The translations under genes and the position numbers were made by a program. The notes below the pieces were generated by a model, which was not told where the DNA came from, did no database searches, and worked only from the letters and a program-made list of their open reading frames with translations. From the NCBI GenBank assembly GCA_900102065.1, contig FMVK01000011.1, positions 48,837-112,836 on the forward strand: a stretch of 64,000 nt of DNA, written 5' to 3'. Origin of the DNA: Lachnospiraceae bacterium XPB1003. Its GTDB lineage: Bacteria > Bacillota > Clostridia > Lachnospirales > Lachnospiraceae. Shown piece by piece: positions 34,401 through 41,855 of this stretch; the stretch's first letter is position 1; each line of letters begins with the position of its first letter.

Positions 34401-35487
34401 GGCTGAAATACATGAAAATGCATTTGAGGAATGTGTAAGTTTAAAAGAAATAAAATCTGGAGATGAACCCATTACCCTGGGACGTGTAGAAGATGGCGCT
34501 TTCTGGAAGTGTGAGAGATTAAAGACAAAAATACGGCTAACTGATCGTAATGTACCGGCATATGGATTTGGCTATTGTAAAGAAATAGAAAGTGTTGAAA
34601 TACCAGATGGGGCTGAAATACATGAAAATGCATTTGAGGAATGTGTAAGTTTAAAAGAAATCAAATCAGGAGATGAACCCATTACTCTGGGACGTATAGA
34701 AGATGGTGCTTTCTGGAAGTGCGAGAGATTAAAGACAAAAATACGGCTAACTGATCGTAATGTACCGGCATATGGATTTGGATATTGTAAAGAAATAGAA
34801 AGTGTTGAAATACCAGATGGGGCTGAAATACATGAAGATGCATTCGAGCAATGTGTAAGTTTAAAAGAAATCAAATCAGGAGATGAACCTATTACTTTAG
34901 GGCGTGTAGAGGATGGCGCTTTCTGGAAGTGTGAAAGTTTAAAGACAAAAATACGGTTGACGGATCGGAATGTACCGACATATGCGTTTGGCAATTGTAA
35001 GGTAATAGAAAGTATAGAAGTACCTGAGGGGACGATCGTAGATGAAGAATTATTTATTGATTGTGAGTGTTTAAGAATAATTTGTGGCGGACGAATTATT
35101 CGGGAAGCTGAAAAGAACGATAATGGTTCTTCATCGGTGTTGTTTCATTCAAATACTGAGGCAGAAAAATTTGCTTCGGAATCTGATGATACTATACAGA
35201 AGAAAGCGATGAATGATGGAGAATGTGTGAATAAAATATCTTTATGTTCTTCAAAAGAAATTGCAGAACAGGGAGAAAATCATAGTATAAAGGAACAGTA
35301 TTCAGAAAATGTTTTTTACAAGTCTTATATCGGAAGAAATGTCATTCACAAGATATTTGGCTTTGGAACAGTTAGAACCTGTGATGAAGAGTGTATAGGA
35401 ATCGAATTTATTAGAACTACTGGAAGAGTATCAAAGCTCTCATTGGAAGTGTGTCTGAAAAAGGGACTGATAGAGTTTGTTCAATGA
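31489..35487 (+). CDS. SWIM zinc finger - NUMOD1 - BspA-like LRR - Tudor-like protein
   Basis: A 1,332-residue protein with a very unusual domain order. Residues 1-150: an SWIM domain with FSCSCPDNAAMCKHIGAVLY (Cys127, Cys129, Cys136, His138). Residues about 260-310: a NUMOD1-like DNA-binding motif, VIRQYDMEGNYLREYKTYED ending in KKSAGGYKW. Residues about 384-805 and 853-1200: two blocks of BspA-like (LRR_5) leucine-rich repeats, each with a 70-residue higher-order period. Residues about 1279-1332: IGRNVIHKIFGFGTVRTCDE, resembling the Tudor-like end of UvrD-type helicases. There is no signal peptide, so unlike most BspA-type LRR proteins it is cytosolic. GGAGGGG precedes ATG 31489. SWIM partners of SNF2 helicases are known; the NUMOD1 and LRR parts are not expected. 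Confidence 0.85.
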   Translation: MSKFIVNLHSKTISNEWWGQQWCQNIELYADSLSRLERGRTYIRKGAVQEIEIEGGHILAYVQGTRPQPYRVDIRIKPAGDLLITNFQNKLIDIGQLKDGFVPESFCDLFSAEKGLFPSPKEMSFSCSCPDNAAMCKHIGAVLYAVGSILDKEPIVLFKLRGIDVDKYLDKKMISLSNDILKEIHDHRKEDRIIDDNLISSVFGVDIETENDDDGYLFQQDNNSIEKNSVRIIDISKKLKSRESSITKAPVKRKIKTLPGYVIRQYDMEGNYLREYKTYEDAETETNIGVRNIKRAVSGEKKSAGGYKWSKVIEDDYETKIDENPDSRELGLEEHHKDTELPVEKDFLIEDTERSLDEIYEREFEPANSKINDAENDTRTKNGLSIRDEILVEYNGSEEYVVIPDAVKVIGREAFYGNKTIKAVILPTGITIEDGAFMNCSNLEVLADGEEALTLGRLGEGAFWGCEKLRSYIKLIDLEVPAYAFYNCKELECVDISDGATIHTNAFEECGKLINICGDRSVFVAGILEDGVFWGCKKLRSNIKLTDLEVPAYAFYYCKEIECVEIPDGANIHTNAFEECGKLINICGDRSAFVAGKLEDGVFWGCKKLRSNIKLTDLEVPAYAFYYCKEIECVDIPDGANIHTNAFEECGKLINICGDRSAFVAGKLEDGVFWGCVKLRSDIILTDLEVPAYAFDNCKEIESIEVPDGANIQISAFENCVKLKSICGNRSLFVAGGLEGSAFSGCRELAIAIKTTEKIVRNYVFYDCQRLEKVIVPSDVKIEEYAFDLSYAKPLTLIGEENEDVVSENSLESLNYLVEDSIIDSDEVYMNKINPIKEIQTNKDTEEDDTRTENGLVIRGKVLVEYNGDEDIVVIPNYVKVIGREAFCGNNTIKSVILPNGVMIEEDAFMDCSNLEEVTERENVLTIDSLEEGAFWGCKKLKTNFRVLDRQIPANGFGYCKKIESIEIPDGAEIHENAFEECVSLKEIKSGDEPITLGRVEDGAFWKCERLKTKIRLTDRNVPAYGFGYCKEIESVEIPDGAEIHENAFEECVSLKEIKSGDEPITLGRIEDGAFWKCERLKTKIRLTDRNVPAYGFGYCKEIESVEIPDGAEIHEDAFEQCVSLKEIKSGDEPITLGRVEDGAFWKCESLKTKIRLTDRNVPTYAFGNCKVIESIEVPEGTIVDEELFIDCECLRIICGGRIIREAEKNDNGSSSVLFHSNTEAEKFASESDDTIQKKAMNDGECVNKISLCSSKEIAEQGENHSIKEQYSENVFYKSYIGRNVIHKIFGFGTVRTCDEECIGIEFIRTTGRVSKLSLEVCLKKGLIEFVQ
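33071..33700 (+). repeat. 210-bp tandem repeats in LRR block 1
   Basis: Units begin at 33071, 33281 and 33491 (TAGAAGATGGAGTTTTCTGG) with a more diverged unit before them at about 32861. Units 33071-33280 and 33281-33490 differ at only a handful of bases, so they were copied recently. Each unit encodes 70 residues. Confidence 0.9.
34276..34995 (+). repeat. 210-bp tandem repeats in LRR block 2
   Basis: The unit marker GCTTTCTGGAAGTG occurs at about 34497, 34707 and 34917, with a diverged unit at about 34287. The period is 210 bp, as in block 1, but the sequence differs between blocks; adjacent units within block 2 are nearly identical. Confidence 0.9.
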
Positions 35488-35736
35488 TGCAAAGGAGTTG
35501 AGACAAATATAGCTTTTATACGTGGATATGATTGTTTCGTGGGGACGAGTAACCGGGATATAGCAACCGGGATATGTCAGTTGTGTAATGAGCTAGTACC
35601 TGTTAACAATAAAATGGAGAGTCATATTTAGAATGATATAACCATGTGGTTTTATAATTCATTTTATGGAAAAAACTAAGAAAGGACAATTGTTGGATTT
35701 GATGATGAATTCAATTAAATGAAAGGATTTTCTTGA

Positions 35737-36108
35737 ATGACAACAAAAGATTCCAAGGAAAAGAAAACGCTAAAAAAGCTAATTATAAATATTAATAATA
35801 AATTTAATATCACATTATTGGATGAAATAATTTATGGGGTTTGTACCATTTTATATTGGGTTATAAGATTAACTTTTTTTCAAGTCAATTCTATAGATAT
35901 ATTCAATATCTTTTCTACTGTTTTTCTGATCATATCTTCGATTCTATTATTAATTATTTTGTTTTCTTTTATTTCTAAGGAAAACTATTCGAAAATTTAC
36001 AAGCAGGAAAATGACTATAATTCTAATTATTTATATGAATACTATGTTTATACGTCTATTGGTAATAAGAAATCAAAATATATAAAAAAAGTAGGGGGAA
36101 ATACATGA
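35737..36108 (+). CDS. Small membrane protein coupled to the KAP NTPase
   Basis: A 123-residue protein with two hydrophobic segments (about 30-48, IIYGVCTILYWVIRLTFF, and 57-80, IFNIFSTVFLIISSILLLII), flanked by basic and polar ends. The stop overlaps the KAP start (ATGA), so they form a pair. KAP NTPases often carry membrane helices inserted in the P-loop domain; here the anchor may be a separate subunit. No family recognised. The 249 bp upstream show no other gene; they contain a short duplicated AACCGGGATAT. Confidence 0.7.
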   Translation: MTTKDSKEKKTLKKLIININNKFNITLLDEIIYGVCTILYWVIRLTFFQVNSIDIFNIFSTVFLIISSILLLIILFSFISKENYSKIYKQENDYNSNYLYEYYVYTSIGNKKSKYIKKVGGNT

Positions 36109-38261
36109 ATTATAATTCTGATAAACCAATAGAAAATTCAAACCAAGATTTACTTGGAAGAGCTTTTTTTTCTGAACAATTGGGAAGAGCTATATATGAA
36201 TACAATTTAAAAGAAGGTCTTGTTATTGGCCTTTTTGGAAAATGGGGCACGGGAAAAACATCTGTAATAAACATGGCTATCAGTCAAGTTGAAAGCTTAT
36301 CGGAAGCAGATAATGAAAAGCCTATAATTATGAAGTTTGCTCCGTGGAATTATTCGGATAAAGATAACTTAATTAGTCTTTTTTTTCATTGCTTAAAATC
36401 TAAAATTCAAAAAATAGACAATGAGGATGTAAAAAGAAAAGTGGGATCCGCCTTGAATGAGTATGCGGGAGCATTTGATGCGTTTTCTCTTGTGCCAGTT
36501 GTAGGAGTTGGAATAGCTGCTCTTTTAAAATCTGTAGCTAAAGCACAGGGGCAAAAATTGGCGCAAGGGGCTAATCTTGATGAAACAAAGAAAAGACTTG
36601 AGGATGCATTATTAGAAACGCATCAAAGGATTATTGTTGTAATTGATGATATCGATCGATTAACTAATGCGCAAATTAGGGATATTTTTCAGCTTGTAAA
36701 ACAGGTGGGAGATTTTCCTAATGTTGTATATTTGTTATCAATGGATCGTGATGTTGTAACAAGAGCTTTAGAGGAGGTTCATGATTGCGATGGTTATGAA
36801 TATTTAGAAAAGATAATCCAGGTTACGTTTGAAATTCCTGAATTAAGAAAGAGCAAATTACATAATGTATTTTTTTCAAAATTAGACAGTTGTATTAACT
36901 ACATATCTCAAGATATAAAATGGAATGATAATTATTGGGGAGAAGTTTTTAGAAATTGCATAAATCCTTATTTGAATACTTTGAGAGATGTTAATCGAGT
37001 AATTAACACCTTTCAGTTTAGATATAATCTGTTATATCAAGAGACTGCGTTTGAAGATATGGTAGCAGTGACAACTTTGGAAGTACTTGAACCGAAATTA
37101 TATAGGTGGGTATCTTGTAATAAGGACGCTTTATGTGGAGGATATCTACATAGTTTAAATTGTATTGGTAATAAAAAAATCAATTATAAGGAAATATATG
37201 AAAAAGAATTTGAACGTCTTGGGATAGAAGTAGAAAAGGCTATACAATGTTTGTCTGCGCTTTTTCCGGTATTTGCAAAGGATGTAAACGAGAATAAGTG
37301 GTCATACCAATCGACTGCTAACACACGAAGTCAGATGCGTGTTGCTGAAACTAGTAGATTTGATATTTACTTTTTGTCAGATTTAGAGGATGTACGTGTA
37401 TCAAGAAGCATTATTAATGCATGTGTATATGAATTGGACAAAGATGAAATCAAAGCGGTAATTGAGGAAGTTAATAATCAAAATAACACATTATATTTTA
37501 TTGAAGAATTGAGATCGTTAGTTGGGAGTATACCATATGATAGATTATCTGTAATTGCGGAAGCTCTTATATGTGGTGAGACCGGATACAAAGGGGAACA
37601 GCAAAAGGCAATTTTTATTGTTTCCGCTGTTGATTTCGTTGAGTTTACTGTAAAAGATATTCTGGAACGCATTAGGACTTCAGAGGAAAGATTTGAAGTG
37701 TTAAAAGAAGCACTACTATCTGTTAAGAAGTATGGCTTAAATACTATAGGCAGAATTATTAATAGTATTGAGTTGGCTTATGGGAGATTAGCTGGTAAAG
37801 AAGAGAAAAAAAGTGAACAAATAATAGGATTAAATCAGTTAACTGAATTAGAAGAGCTATATGTAAAGCGTGTGAGGGAGCTTTCTGAAGATGGACTGCT
37901 ACTTGAAATTAATGGATTTGGTATAGTTTTATACTTGTGGGAATGCTTTGATCCTAAAACAGCAAAAGAGTATATGATTGATATACTTAAGGATGATTTT
38001 ATAAAACTTAAATTTATTTGTTCATTGGCAGGAAAATGGAGTGGAACCGGAGGCTGTGGCTGGTCGTTTAATCAAGAAAACTATAAGAAGTATGTTTCAG
38101 ATGAAGAAATATATAAACTAATATCTGGTCTTAATAAGCAGGAGATTGGTAAATTTTCAGAAGAAGAACAAATAAAACTAGCTTCATTCTTCTTAAATTA
38201 TAATAAAGATGAAGAGTTCCATGTAACTGAAGAAAAAGCGAGAGAATGGTTGAACAATTAA
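36105..38261 (+). CDS. KAP family P-loop NTPase
   Basis: A 718-residue STAND-like NTPase. Walker A is GLFGKWGTGKTSV (Lys51), followed by KFAPWNYSDKDNLISLFF, and Walker B is IIVVIDDIDRL (Asp181-Asp182) with LSMDRDVVTRAL as the sensor region; these are diagnostic for KAP. A hydrophobic stretch at about 124-140 (FDAFSLVPVVGVGIAALL) is the usual KAP membrane insertion. The C-terminal ~350 residues are helical, with no toxin domain recognised. KAP proteins occur in phage defence and plasmid exclusion; here it is next to several nuclease-helicase systems. The role is inference. Confidence 0.85.
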   Translation: MNYNSDKPIENSNQDLLGRAFFSEQLGRAIYEYNLKEGLVIGLFGKWGTGKTSVINMAISQVESLSEADNEKPIIMKFAPWNYSDKDNLISLFFHCLKSKIQKIDNEDVKRKVGSALNEYAGAFDAFSLVPVVGVGIAALLKSVAKAQGQKLAQGANLDETKKRLEDALLETHQRIIVVIDDIDRLTNAQIRDIFQLVKQVGDFPNVVYLLSMDRDVVTRALEEVHDCDGYEYLEKIIQVTFEIPELRKSKLHNVFFSKLDSCINYISQDIKWNDNYWGEVFRNCINPYLNTLRDVNRVINTFQFRYNLLYQETAFEDMVAVTTLEVLEPKLYRWVSCNKDALCGGYLHSLNCIGNKKINYKEIYEKEFERLGIEVEKAIQCLSALFPVFAKDVNENKWSYQSTANTRSQMRVAETSRFDIYFLSDLEDVRVSRSIINACVYELDKDEIKAVIEEVNNQNNTLYFIEELRSLVGSIPYDRLSVIAEALICGETGYKGEQQKAIFIVSAVDFVEFTVKDILERIRTSEERFEVLKEALLSVKKYGLNTIGRIINSIELAYGRLAGKEEKKSEQIIGLNQLTELEELYVKRVRELSEDGLLLEINGFGIVLYLWECFDPKTAKEYMIDILKDDFIKLKFICSLAGKWSGTGGCGWSFNQENYKKYVSDEEIYKLISGLNKQEIGKFSEEEQIKLASFFLNYNKDEEFHVTEEKAREWLNN

Positions 38262-38416
38262 ATAGGAACAAGGTAAATATTAAGAGGTAAGGATGCTAAT
38301 TAGAAAGAGTTTATTGTTGATCTTGTTATGCTGAATGAGCGATATTCTTAGATTGAAGCAAAGTTGAAGAAGGGTGATAGTCTTTCAGATATTCAATCAC
38401 GACAGGGAAACGAATT

Positions 38417-38617
38417 ATGGGAAAATACTATATTGATGAAGTGAAGTGCGGTTTGAGTGAAGGTGGAATAGCTTGTGGACCTGTAAGCGGGAACGTAGTT
38501 GTTTCTGTTAATGTAAAAGAAGGAGATAAGGCTTTTTGGATATCTAATATTGAGGTAAACCGTGTTTTTGGATTGCCATTTGTGCTCAACAATAAATTGC
38601 TATTTCCAGATGGATAG
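38417..38617 (+). CDS. Small hypothetical protein, possibly a remnant
   Basis: A 66-codon frame (MGKYYIDEVKCGLSEGGIAC and on) with only CAGGGA in front as a weak ribosome binding site. It ends abruptly after VLNNKLLFPDG and could be the N-terminus of a truncated protein. The bases before it (38320-38416) read as coding-like sequence with an internal stop. Not recognised; low certainty. Confidence 0.35.
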   Translation: MGKYYIDEVKCGLSEGGIACGPVSGNVVVSVNVKEGDKAFWISNIEVNRVFGLPFVLNNKLLFPDG

Positions 38618-38752
38618 AGATTATTGTTAAAAATTTAAACAATATTTGCATATTGCATATGGAATGGATTAATAATATTTTTTTTGAAATAATCTTTCAA
38701 TAGCAAGAGTGGTGGAAAAACATATTATTTAAATAATTTAGGAGAATCATAA

Positions 38753-39964
38753 ATGCATCTAGGTTGGGTTGATTTTTCAAAAACAGATAGAAATAAAATG
38801 CTTGCAGTATTAGATATGCTTTCGGAAAAACCCGCGGTTGATGAGCTGGGAATTGGAGCTATAAGGGATAGTTTTGCTGATATTTTTTTCCCTGGTTCAT
38901 CTACGATACAGACCAGAGCTAAGTATTTTTTAATCATACCGCGAATATTTCGAGATCTTGAAAAAGCTGATGAGACAAACGTTGACCGTGTTTTGGCTTC
39001 TCTTTATGGTAGAGAAAAGAACTGCTGTGAAGTATTAGTAAAAAAAAATCCAGATATTACTGGAATCATTGGTAAGAGAGGCCTTGGTTCTGACAAATGG
39101 ATAAAGCGTACACCGTCAGACATATATTGGGCAGGGCTTAGAAGGTACGGTATCTTTACCGGAGGAGATATATCAATAAGTGAATATGTCAGAGCTATGT
39201 GTGCACAGAAATCAGATAAAATTTCTTTAAAAAAAATGGGAAATCATAATGATAATAATGATTCAGATACTGATGATGCAGATGCTGAAAATGGAATAAT
39301 CAGGCAGTACTGGCATATCCCTACGTATCAGAAGAATTGGGTTAAAGAACTGGATATTCATCTAACAAAAGCAGAAGGTAAATATCTGAAAGAACAGATT
39401 GTAATGACCTGCGATGAAGATACCTGTATTCTATCTTATATCTTGAAGAATGATCGCAGAGATATTGTTGCGAATGCAAACAGTTTTCAGGAATTAAAAC
39501 CGTATATTAAATGCTTTCCTGAAGCCGCACAAACAAGATATATATTAGCTTATGATTTTTCACATTTTATATATGCGCTCCGAGTTCTCTACAATGTTAT
39601 AGCATCTGATGAGAAAAATGCTGATGCATTAATTCGTCTATCAGAAATTACTCCAAATTTGAAGAATATAGCAAAAAATGTCCAGATAAATGAGCTTATC
39701 AAGCAGTTTCCTAATATAGTAAATGGGTATGGACTAATCAAGTTCATAGAAGAATGCAAAACTCTGATGGAAGAAAGCGATATTAAACGTTTAAAACAAA
39801 GGATTATTAACCGAGAGTGTGATATTAAAGGTGAAAGACGTGCGAAGACCAGACATCCAGGTGAGTATGATGAAAATGCATGGTTAGGTGGATATGAACT
39901 TGATTATAGATACTCTAACAGTCGGATTATCATGAATGATATCTTTGAAAGTGAGGGAATTTGA
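38753..39964 (+). CDS. DUF6361 family protein
   Basis: A 403-residue protein. The N-terminus MHLGWVDFSKTDRNKM, then DELGIGAIRDSFADIFFPG and STIQTRAKYFLIIPRIF, matches the DUF6361 signature. Its molecular role is unknown; it is typically found before PLD-nuclease and helicase genes. GGAG (38741-38744) lies 8 nt upstream of ATG 38753. It is the first gene of a three-gene operon: the next gene starts 2 nt after its stop. Confidence 0.8.
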   Translation: MHLGWVDFSKTDRNKMLAVLDMLSEKPAVDELGIGAIRDSFADIFFPGSSTIQTRAKYFLIIPRIFRDLEKADETNVDRVLASLYGREKNCCEVLVKKNPDITGIIGKRGLGSDKWIKRTPSDIYWAGLRRYGIFTGGDISISEYVRAMCAQKSDKISLKKMGNHNDNNDSDTDDADAENGIIRQYWHIPTYQKNWVKELDIHLTKAEGKYLKEQIVMTCDEDTCILSYILKNDRRDIVANANSFQELKPYIKCFPEAAQTRYILAYDFSHFIYALRVLYNVIASDEKNADALIRLSEITPNLKNIAKNVQINELIKQFPNIVNGYGLIKFIEECKTLMEESDIKRLKQRIINRECDIKGERRAKTRHPGEYDENAWLGGYELDYRYSNSRIIMNDIFESEGI

Positions 39965-39965
39965 T

Positions 39966-41855
39966 ATGTTTGATCCTAATTCTGACAGAGAAGATTATGG
40001 AGAATTATTAGCTCCTCCGGCAGATTTTTTTCTTGATTTTGCTATAGGTACAACTTATTCGCTCGATCTTGATACATTAACTGGTGCCAGTATAGCTCTT
40101 GGACTGTCAGGAGAAACAGATAGTGACCTTTTGAAGAATCCAGTATATCTGCTGGAAGCCTTAGAAACCATAGGAGATAAGACCGCTATTTTTTGTGAGG
40201 CTGGTCAGATACACAAACCGAATACACCGACAGCACTCTATATTCTTCTTGAAAAAATGGTATTTGAAGTCATCATGCCAATGAAAAAGGGGGCTGCAAG
40301 GTATCCATCATTTCATCCTAAGTTTTGGTTGATTAAATATATTTCAAAGGATGGAGATGAATTATATAGAGTGATAGTTCTTAGTCGCAATCTGACATTT
40401 GATCATAGTTGGGATATTTCTTTTGCTATGGATGGAAGACGGTTGAATAAGTTCTATAAAAAAAATGAACCCTTACAGGATTTCCTTGGATTTCTTGCGA
40501 AAAATATACCGGATTCAGAAAACGGGAAAGCTAAATCCAAACGAATACGGGATATAGCAAATGAACTATCGTTTGTAAAATTTGATTTAAATAGTAATGT
40601 TTTTACGGATTATGACTTTATACCGCATGGTATAAAAAATCAAAATGGTGGTATTTATTCAATAAAGAATAATCAATTATTTTGGAATTATGGAGATGAG
40701 ATTGAAATAGGTGGATACAATGATGTTTTCATTATTTCGCCGTTTATTTCGAAGAAAACAATTCGTTATTTCACTGAAAGAAATAAGCGGATGGGAAAAG
40801 GAAAAGCTAAACAGGTACTGATTACCCGTGAAATGTCACTTCCAGTATTAGATAAAAGAGATTTTAAGGATTATGATGTTTATGTGATAAAGGATTCGGT
40901 AATTGATGGTGCTTCAGAAGTATCTGAAGGAACTGGCGAAAATAATATTGAAGTAATTAATAACGCTAACGAATACATGCGTCAGGATATTCATGCTAAG
41001 GTTTATATGGTTAGAAAAAATACAGAAACGGATCTTTACCTTGGGTCTATGAATGCTTCTGAAAATGCTATTAATGGAAATGTTGAATTTATGATGGGAT
41101 TGTATACACAAAACCGATATTTAAATATGGATAAGATGAAAAAAGATCTTTTTGGTGAAAAAGAAGATTCTAATCCCTTCAGGAAAGTAAGTGCAACCGA
41201 TGTGAGTTTGGCTCAAGAGGAAGATACAAGTGAGCTTAATGGGATTATAAAAGCACTGGTAAGGATGGCGCCAAGAGGGAAGGTGAGGTGCGAGGATAAT
41301 TTCTACAGTATCTCGATTCATTTTGATTCTTTTAAAGAATCTATGATTCCGATTGGCGCTAATATTAGTATTTCGCCGATTCTTTCCAAGAAAACATTAG
41401 ATATTAATGAGGATATGACATTTGAGAAACTTACACTTGTGCAACTAAGTGAATTTTTTACGTTAACGGTTTCTTTTAAAGGGAAAAATGCGGAGAGAGT
41501 CGTTGTTATCCCGATAACAGGTATGCCGGAAAACCGAGAAAGAGAGGTCATTTCTTCTGTTGTAAACGAAGAGTGCTTTTATAGATATATAGCTTTTCTG
41601 CTTGGTGATGATTATGTATTAAATGCTATTTCTGCAAATCCGGAGTTAATAAGAGATTCTACCGCTAGCAATAATAGTTTTCATTATCTTCCGGGATTAT
41701 ATGAAAAAATGCTTAAGGCGTCAGCTGAAGATTATGCTGCAGAGCGTTTTGACAGGGTAGATAATTTGGTTAAAGCACTAAAGAACAAAGGAACTGTGCC
41801 AATTGGATTTGAAAGTGTGTATAACGTTTTCAGAAAGGCGGTTAATGCAAAATGA
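39966..41855 (+). CDS. Phospholipase-D-family nuclease-like protein
   Basis: A 629-residue protein with two HKD half-sites: SFHPKFWLI (His117, Lys119) followed by VLSRNLTFDHSWDIS, and DIHAKVYMV (His343, Lys345) followed by YLGSMNASENAINGNVEFM. A PLD superfamily member of this size beside a helicase probably cleaves DNA. ATG 39966 follows GAGGGA and the upstream stop; the longer frame from 39936 lies in DUF6361. The last 4 nt overlap the helicase start. Confidence 0.85.
   Translation: MFDPNSDREDYGELLAPPADFFLDFAIGTTYSLDLDTLTGASIALGLSGETDSDLLKNPVYLLEALETIGDKTAIFCEAGQIHKPNTPTALYILLEKMVFEVIMPMKKGAARYPSFHPKFWLIKYISKDGDELYRVIVLSRNLTFDHSWDISFAMDGRRLNKFYKKNEPLQDFLGFLAKNIPDSENGKAKSKRIRDIANELSFVKFDLNSNVFTDYDFIPHGIKNQNGGIYSIKNNQLFWNYGDEIEIGGYNDVFIISPFISKKTIRYFTERNKRMGKGKAKQVLITREMSLPVLDKRDFKDYDVYVIKDSVIDGASEVSEGTGENNIEVINNANEYMRQDIHAKVYMVRKNTETDLYLGSMNASENAINGNVEFMMGLYTQNRYLNMDKMKKDLFGEKEDSNPFRKVSATDVSLAQEEDTSELNGIIKALVRMAPRGKVRCEDNFYSISIHFDSFKESMIPIGANISISPILSKKTLDINEDMTFEKLTLVQLSEFFTLTVSFKGKNAERVVVIPITGMPENREREVISSVVNEECFYRYIAFLLGDDYVLNAISANPELIRDSTASNNSFHYLPGLYEKMLKASAEDYAAERFDRVDNLVKALKNKGTVPIGFESVYNVFRKAVNAK

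Noticed and set aside
34572..34994. Minus-strand frame opposite the LRR repeats
   Set aside because: A shadow of the repeated plus-strand coding sequence; no independent start signals.
33071..34995. Possible CRISPR or mobile repeat
   Set aside because: The repeats are 210 bp, in frame and encode LRR units of one protein.
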